From Perilla frutescens (lineage: Eukaryota; Streptophyta; Magnoliopsida; Lamiales; Lamiaceae): a stretch of 64,000 nt of DNA. Of this stretch, positions 57,889-64,000 are shown piece by piece. The DNA lies in contig BRKX01000004.1 in NCBI GenBank assembly GCA_026008535.1, positions 29,764,501-29,828,500 of the forward strand, read 5' to 3'. Both the position numbers and the translations under genes were made by a program. The notes below the pieces were generated by a model. The model did not search any database, was not told where the DNA came from, and worked only from the letters and a program-made list of their open reading frames with translations. The first letter of the stretch is position 1. Every line of letters starts with the position of its first letter.

Positions 57889-59496
57889 TTGTCTGAGGAA
57901 CTTACCATAGATGAAGCCTACCTCAAGTGTGGGGGAGACGAGTTGAATACCAAAGAAATGGAGATCTTGCTAGGAGAAGGCATGAGTCTCATGGAAGTCA
58001 TGGCCTCAACCGAAGAGGAAGTGAAGCCTACTCCCGAGCTTGAGCTCAAGGAGCTCCCATCTCATCTCAAATACGTCTTTCTTGATAATGAAGAGAAGAA
58101 GCCCATGATCATCTTTGCCGGGATACAAAAAGATGAAGAAGACCTCTTAGTAGCCGTACTAAGGAGGAACAAGAAAGCCATAAGATGAAATCTTTCCGAC
58201 ATCAAAGGCATTAGCCCCTCTACGTGTATGCATGGCATCATTCTAGAGGAAGGGGCTAAGCCGGTTCGTGAAGGGCAAAGGAGGCTCAACCCCGTGCTAA
58301 TGGAAGTCGTAAAGAAGGAGATTCTCAAACTCCTAGCGGAAGGGATCATTTATCCCATAGCCGATAGCGAATGGGTGAGCCCGGTCCATATAGTGCCTAA
58401 GAAAGGAGGAATCACGGTGGTGGAGATTGACAAAGGAGAGCATGTGGCTACTCGAACCACCACCGGGTGGAGAATGTGCATTGACTACCGAAAGCTCAAT
58501 GTCGCCACTAGAAAAGACCACTTTCCCCTTCCTTTCATTGATCAAATACTTGATAAGCTTGCCGAACATAGTTTTTGCTACTTTTTTTACGGTTTATCGG
58601 GTTATTTTCAGGTGGCCATAGCGCCGGAGGACCAAGCCAAGACCGCATTTACGTGCCACTTTGGCACATTTGCGTATAGAAGGATGCCATTTGGACTATG
58701 CAATGCACCGGGCACGTTTCAAAGGTGTATGTTCTCAATCTTCTCCGAGATAATTGGAGACTTCATAGAGGTATTCATGGATGATTTTTCAGTCTTTGGA
58801 TCCTCATTTTCTGATTGTTTAGAGAAATTAGGACTTGTTTTAAAAAGATGCATAGAAATTAGCCTAACTCTTAGTTGGGAAAAGGGTCATTTTATGGTTA
58901 CTAGTGGCATAGTCATTGGGCATGTTGTTTCTAAGGAATGGATGAGTGTAGAGAAGGCTAAGGTAGATGTAATTGAAAAATTACCTCCACCCGTTAATGT
59001 TGAAGGTGTTAGAAGCTTTCTAGGCCATGCCGGTTTTTACCGTCGGTTTATTAAAGACTTCTCCAAGATTAGTCAACCTCTATGCCATTTACTTGGTCAA
59101 GATATTCCTTTTGAGTTTGATGAAAAATGCTTGCATGCTTTTAATACTCTAAAGGACAAATTGATCACCACTCCTATTGGCATTCCCCCTAATTGGTCTT
59201 TACCTTTTAAGATAATGTGTGATGCATCAAATTCTACCGTGGGTGTCGTTTTGGGTCAACGAATTGATAAAATTCTTCATGTAATTTACTATGCTAGCCT
59301 TAACTTGAATAGTGCTCAAGTAAATTACACCACAACCGAAAAAGAATTACTTGCCGTTGTGTTTTCATTGGATAAATTTAGATCTTATATCTTAGGTTCT
59401 AAAGTAATTGTGCATAGTGATCATGCAGCTTCAACGCATTTGTTGACCAAACCACAAGCTAAACCTAAACTCATTAGGTGGATTTTGCTTGTGTAA
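57889..59496 (+). pseudogene. Element D reverse transcriptase and RNase H
   Basis: Linker 57889-58188, stop, then RT from 58228: SEWVSPVHIVPKKGG, GWRMCIDYRKLNVATRKDHF, MPFGLCNAPGTFQRCM and catalytic FMDDFSVFG near 58780. The first catalytic Asp motif (normally FLDGYSGY) reads YFFYGLSGYFQV, Asp to Tyr. The connection has FLGHAGFYRRFIKDFSK, and the RNase H has MCDASNSTVGVVLGQ, TEKELLAVVF and VHSDHAASTHLL. It ends at a stop at 59494. GWRMCIDYRKLN and FMDDFSVFG are typical of Athila. Confidence 0.92.
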
Positions 59497-60934
59497 GAAT
59501 TTGATGTTGAGATTAAGGATAGAAAGGGGTGTGAAAACGTGGTAGCGGACCATTTATCTCACCTCCCCGTTGATGAAAATTTCAATTTGTTGCATGAAAA
59601 AGGAGTTGATTATGATATATTTCCATATGAGCATGCTCTTGAGTTTAATCCCTTTCTTTGGTATGCCGATATTGTCAATTATCTTGCTTGTGAAAAAATA
59701 TGGCCTAACCTTTCTTTTCAAGAAAAGAAAAGATTTTTGGCAATGTGTAGGTATTACTTTTGGGATGATCCATACCTTTTCCATTTAGGAAAAGATGAGA
59801 TAATTCAAAGATGTGTCCCGGAAGAGGAGCAAACCGATGTTCTAGCCTTTTGCCACTCATATCATTGTGGTGGTCATTTTGGAGGGCAAAAGACGGTTAT
59901 GAAGATCCTACAATTCGGTTTGTATTGGCCTTCAATTTTTAAAGATGCTCATGCTTACTACATTTCATGTGATAAATGCCAAAGACATGGTAACATTGGG
60001 AGAAGAAATGAAATGCCTCTAAATATCAATCTTGTTGTTGAAATTTTTGATGTTTGGGGTATTGATTTTATGGGACCATTTCCTAACTCTTTTTTGTTTT
60101 GAGTATAGCATGTTAGGGGTCGGCTATGTGCCAAAGTGGGTTAAAGCAATCCCCACTAGGTCTTGTGATGCTAATATGGTTATCAAGTTTGTGCAGGAGC
60201 ACATTTTGAGTAGGTTTGGATTCCCTAGAGCGATCATAAGTGATGGTGGAACTCATTTCACCAACAAGGTTTTTGCAAAATTGATGAAGAAAAATAGAGT
60301 GACTCACAAGGTGGTGACTCTATATCATCCTCAAACTTCCGATCAAGTTGAGACGAACAACAGACAAATTCAAAATATCTGGAAGAAGACCGTGAATGTG
60401 ACGAGGAAGGATTGGTCACAAAAGCTACCAGATGCTCTTTGGGCGTACCGGACGGCCTACAAAACCATCCTAGGGATGAGCCCATATTGCCTCGTTTATG
60501 GAAAAGCATGCCATCTCCCCGTTGAGATCGAGCACCGAGCCTATTGGGCTATAAAAGTGATGAACTGTGACCTAGCAAGTGCGGGAGAGGAGCGAGCCTT
60601 GCCATTGTCCGAGCTTGACGAATTGAGAAACGAAGCCTATGACAATGCCAAGATTTACAAAGACAAAGTGAAGAGGCTACACGATAGGTAAATTGTCAAG
60701 AAAGAGCTCACGCCGGGCATGAAAGTTGTCCTTTTCAACACTAGATTGCGGCTCTTCCCAGGAAAACTCAAATCACGTTGGAGCGGACCGTTTATCATTG
60801 AAGAAGTGTTCCCCTATGGTGTGGTCACACTGAAAAATTCGGTAATGAATGTTACATTCCAAGTGAACGGCCACCGAGTCAAGCCATACTATGAAGTGTT
60901 TTCACATGAATTGCAACTTGTCAATTCCGATTGA
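59497..60934 (+). pseudogene. Element D integrase
   Basis: After RNase H (ENVVADHLSHLP), the integrase zinc module is intact: HSYHCGGHFGG and CDKCQRHGN (59850-59990). The core has VWGIDFMGPFP near 60060, a stop and frameshift near 60102, then IISDGGTHFTNK (60235) and SDQVETNNRQIQN (60340), so D, D and E remain. A stop at 60691 precedes the C-terminal segment GMKVVLFNTRLRLFPGKL, SRWSGPF and NGHRVKPYYE. No chromodomain is present, as expected for Athila. Confidence 0.9.
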
Positions 60935-61759
60935 ATTCTCCAAAAACTTCATCTAGCTCGAGACATTAAAATGAGCGTTGCATGGGAGGCAACCCATGAT
61001 TTTATTTTTATGTTTAGTTTTGTCATTCTATCTGCTGTTTAACATATTTTTAGATGTGCAATTTTTGTTGATGTTGAATGGTCTTACAGGAGCAGGGGAG
61101 TCTTACTTAAAACAGGGGAGGAATTTTACCAAGTCCGCACGCCGCCGCGCACAGCCTACTGCCGTGAACAAGGCTTCTCGGCCCAGCACCCCCTCGAGCG
61201 CACATGGACACGCGGACGCACACCTAGAAATTAGCCTCCGCCAGCGCGCATGGACGCGCGGGCGCGCACCTGGAAATTGGCCCCTAGGATCTCTACTCCT
61301 CTTGTTGATTTGTTCAACAATGAGTATGGGAAACCACACAAGGACACGAGGGGATTTCCTCCCTATGGTTTTTACCTTGTGATTTTTGATCCATACCCCC
61401 ATGAATTTGTTTAAATAAATGGGATTGCATTTCGGATTCTACTCCTGTCATGTGTGTGTCAATCCTTTCACGTATTGCATGATGAGTATGGGAAACCACA
61501 TTAGGCAGCTCGGTTATGCTCGATGATTTGACCTAATGACCCTTGTCCTGTGTTTGCAATCCCCTTTGTCGCTTTATGTACGTAGTATCTTAATAAATGT
61601 GGATGTGATTTGTGGGGATGTAATTTAATTGAATATGGGTTAATGTGTTTTTCGTAGACTTGAGAGGACAAGCAATTCACTTGATTTGATATTGTGTTCA
61701 CATTCTTGGATAATGAATGCTTTTGTGGGAACCATGCAAATTGTCGATTACATGATCAC
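60935..61759 (+). other. 3' UTR of element D
   Basis: Contains GGGAGGCAACCCATG near 60990, common after Athila pol, and a GC-rich block (61137-61280). TGAGTATGGGAAACCACA occurs twice, at 61321-61338 and 61483-61500. No gene. I could not fix the polypurine tract. Confidence 0.55.
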
Positions 61760-62050
61760 GTTGCCCTGTTCCTCCCGATCGACGCCATTGTGCACTCATC
61801 TCTCGCCCCTTCTTGGTTTGGCAACAAGTAACAAGTATCATATCATTCTTCCTCTATCTTTTGTCATGATTCATGAGCCACCCTAATCTAAGCACTAGGG
61901 AATAGGGATTTAACCACCATAAACCTTGCTTTGGATTTTTCTTCCACAAAATCCTCCCCAAAATCCCTCTCATTTAATGCTCCATTACCATCATCTTACC
62001 ACCACCTTTTCTCTCTTCTACCACCATACCTCTCAGCATATCCATCTATC

Positions 62051-62095
<45 letters not shown>

Positions 62096-63260
62096 ATATC
62101 TCTCCCCTCTCTCTCATATCTATTGGGGATTTTGGGGATTCATTACATCATCTACCATTCCATTCACTCTCACCACTCTATCCTCTCTACCATCATCTCC
62201 ATTTTCTCTGCACACACACTAAATCTCTATACCACCATTTCTCACCATTCACACCATCACCTTCACCTAAGAGAAGAGGATAAAAGGAGGAGCAAAAGGA
62301 TCGAACCAAGGGAGACGGAGAAGAGATGAGATGGACCGACGATGAGCCATCCATGTAAGCTAAGCTCGGAGGAGGTTTATCTTGTATTTTCTTTATATTT
62401 CTTCGATGTTTTGTGGAGATTTGTTCCAAACTCTTTAAGGATATATAATATTGTAGAAGTTATTATTGTTTGCATTTGATTTATGAAATGACTTTCTTCT
62501 ATGATATATGTGTTGTTTTAAGCATGTTTAGTGGCTAATCTTTCTATTAAGGGGTAGAGGATCGATGTGGTTTTGATCTATGCTTGCTCTTGTGGATTGT
62601 TGTTGTTGGAATCGTGCTTTTTCATGTTTAGGTACTTGATCACTACTTGCGCATTGATAGGATTTAGAGGAGTCTTGATTGTGAATCTAAATCTAGAAAT
62701 TGGTTCCTTCGATGTTAGGTGGATGGGGTTCCTAAGCCTAATATGTCAACGTTGCTTGTACGATATAGCTAAGAGAGGTTTAACGGATACACGGTGACAG
62801 TAATGGAAGTTAAACTAATCGGAAGGGTCTATCGTATTTGTGAGAGTAGCATTATCAACTTGAATAAAGCATAGTGATAAAATGATTGAGATAATCTACA
62901 CCCTAATACCTTAATCCAACTTATTTCCTCCAATCTTAATTTAATTTGTGTTTTTGCATTTAATTGTCTTGCTTTATTGTCTATTTTGAATTCCTAGCAT
63001 AATCATCATCAAGCCCCTTGTTAGAATATTTAGATTTTATTTTAGTTGTTTAGTTGAAAGCATGTGTAGCCTTTAGATCATTCTTTCCTATAAAGTCTTC
63101 CTTTAGAGATCGACTCGGTTAAGCTTATTACTTCTACAATTGACCCCGTCCAATTGCGGGTGTGGTCCTAAATAGTTGTCTAGAGCATAAACCGGAAATA
63201 TAAATAGTAAATTTGTGGACTGCGAAATAGAGTTCGTGAGAGTAGGGATAATTAAGTTCA
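61760..63260 (+). repeat. Right LTR of element D
   Basis: Aligns with the left LTR from GTTGCCCTGTTCCTCC onward. It extends past the left LTR's last homologous base (about 63117) through CCCCGTCCAATTGCGGG to GTTCA at 63260. CT microsatellite at 62053-62088. The 5' boundary is not certain. Confidence 0.7.
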
Positions 63261-63470
63261 TGTGGATCCGTTCGGGAAAAAGTTTGGTTGCGGAATGGCT
63301 TCGACTCTAGCCTTTAAGGCTGAGTTCTCGGTTCGGATCACCGCAAGTTCGACTGTTGTGGTATCTAACTGACGCTGGATCAAACATAGAAGCCGTGAGA
63401 TATCGCCATCACCTTCAGGTGAAGGAGTTGCCGTTGCTCCGTCTTTTCGGGCTTCCTCAGGAACGATCAT
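63261..63470 (-). pseudogene. Element C gag N-terminus
   Basis: ATG 63470, MIVPEEARKDGATATPSPEG, then a helical stretch LIQRQLDTTTVELAVIR and FFPNGST at the element D junction. The start lies just inside the primer site. The frame continues on the other side of D at 52019. The N-terminal location and coiled-coil character suit gypsy gag. Confidence 0.65.
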
Positions 63471-63513
63471 TGCATCCTTTCGGCTGTTGTTTGTCTTCTT
63501 GAAGTGATCGATC

Positions 63514-63537
63514 AGAGCCCCACAGTGGGCGTCAAAA
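63514..63537 (-). other. Primer binding site region of element C
   Basis: The minus strand reads TGACGCCCACTGTGGGGCTC just after the LTR end TCTACA. It resembles GGCGCC...GTGGGGC primer sites of Tat elements. I could not assign the tRNA. Confidence 0.6.
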
Positions 63538-64000
63538 TGTAGAGGTCAAGAAATCTCTATAGTTAATCGTTCATCGAATTCGGGCTCCGGCGATCTACAA
63601 GACAAAGAAATCACGTGAAGCTGAAGGACCGTCAGGAGGATAACGATCGAACGGACTCCGACGCTTAAGTCATAATGGAATCAATTAAAGATAAAATGAA
63701 GAAATAACGGAATTTTAAGACCAATTTTGTAAAAGAGGGGGTGTCGAGCTACGCTGCTATGGAGCTTTAGTTTAAATGTTACTTGCAGAGCTGTGCAATG
63801 AGAGTTTAGTCTTTTGGTGGTGGTTGCCAGTGTTGCTTGTATATTGTATCCTTTTTTCTGTTTATGAAGAACACACACACACACATATATATATATATAC
63901 TGATTAGATACCTAATTGAATCCCGATAACTTAGGGATTGTATCTTATCCCTTTTAGGGTTTTTGACGGGGTTAAGGCTTATCATCAATGGATACTTTTA
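63538..64000 (-). repeat. 5' LTR of element C, cut by the window end
   Basis: 463 bp matching 28767-29230 of the 3' LTR. It has an expanded (AC)n(AT)n tract at 63871-63899, where the other LTR has mainly (AT)n. About 210 bp lie beyond the window. Confidence 0.88.

Larger units (their letters stand above)
52025..63260 (+). mobile_element. Element D: Athila-type Ty3/gypsy
   Basis: Plus-strand gag, protease, RT, RNase H, integrase at 55539-60934, a remnant of the primer site GTTGCCGGGGAAGG at 55354, and direct repeats of LTR sequence on both sides (52431-55280 and 61760-63117 align). I place the ends at TGTTTTG (52025) and GTTCA (63260), because TGTGG occurs just outside both and the element C gag frame resumes there. 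The left end is uncertain: 52025-52430 looks like Athila 3' UTR rather than LTR. Confidence 0.7.
28767..64000 (-). mobile_element. Element C: Tat-type Ty3/gypsy with antisense ORF, split by three insertions
   Basis: LTRs start TGTAGA at 28767 and 63538; the first ends TCTACA at 29443 and the second is cut by the window. On the minus strand the order is LTR, primer site, gag, protease, RT, RNase H, archaeal-type RNase H, integrase, spacer, antisense ORF, minisatellite, purine tract, LTR. RT before integrase is gypsy. The second RNase H, 3' tandem repeats and complementary-strand ORF are known traits of the Tat lineage (Ogre, Grande, Retand). Insertions F1, F2 (with E) and D (with G) break it. 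Without them it is about 10 kb in this window. Confidence 0.85.

Noticed and set aside
63128..63141. TTACTTCTACA as the end of element D, with ATTGA as target duplication
   Set aside because: The following CCCCGTCCAATTGCGGG looks like LTR end sequence of Athila elements, and no ATTGA was found at the left end; 63260 with TGTGG fits better.
1..64000. Cellular genes, tRNA or rRNA genes, bacterial-type operons
   Set aside because: None recognised on either strand; every sizeable frame maps to a retroelement or is a shadow.

Overview
This is plant nuclear DNA, almost certainly intergenic heterochromatin of an eudicot. Nearly every base belongs to LTR retrotransposons stacked inside one another. 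I found no cellular protein gene, tRNA or rRNA. The plant assignment rests on the lineages: a Sirevirus-type Ty1/copia, a second copia family primed by tRNA-iMet, a Tat-type Ty3/gypsy with an extra RNase H and an antisense ORF, an Athila-type gypsy and a Tourist-like MITE. I cannot name the species.

Layout. Bases 1-28766 are two minus-strand Sirevirus-like copia elements, A (cut by the window start) and B. They are joined head to tail through one shared LTR (3388-4852). B reads gag (27341-24766), pol (24765-21777, resuming at 11192-10938), then an unusual 3' region with three diverged paralogous ORFs (10163-8760, 8387-6533, 5934-5013). Each of these has its own TATA-like box and pyrimidine-rich leader. 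A plus-strand copia, H (11193-21771, target duplication CTATT), sits in B's RNase H domain. H's left LTR carries a Tourist-like MITE (11211-11507, CTA) and an LTR-like insertion J (11890-13465, TAACC).

Bases 28767-64000 are one minus-strand Tat-type gypsy, C, inserted in B's 5' LTR. From its 3' end C has an LTR (28767-29443), a 62-bp minisatellite, an antisense ORF with two probable introns (30690-32675), integrase, archaeal-type RNase H, RNase H/RT, protease, gag, PBS and the start of the 5' LTR (63538 onward). Three insertions split C: solo LTR F1 (32902-34670, ATATG); solo LTR F2 (37659-49269, CACCC/CATCC), itself split by a nearly intact copia E (38578-47956, CGAAG); and an Athila-type gypsy D (about 52025-63260). 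D's left LTR holds solo LTR G (52577-54022, AATAG).

Order of events: A/B is oldest. H and C then entered B, F1, F2 and D entered C, and E and G are the youngest layers. All open reading frames are broken. E is the best preserved, with one 1,316-codon frame and three premature stops. H and E are the same family, and G is a solo LTR of it, so that family has been active repeatedly here.
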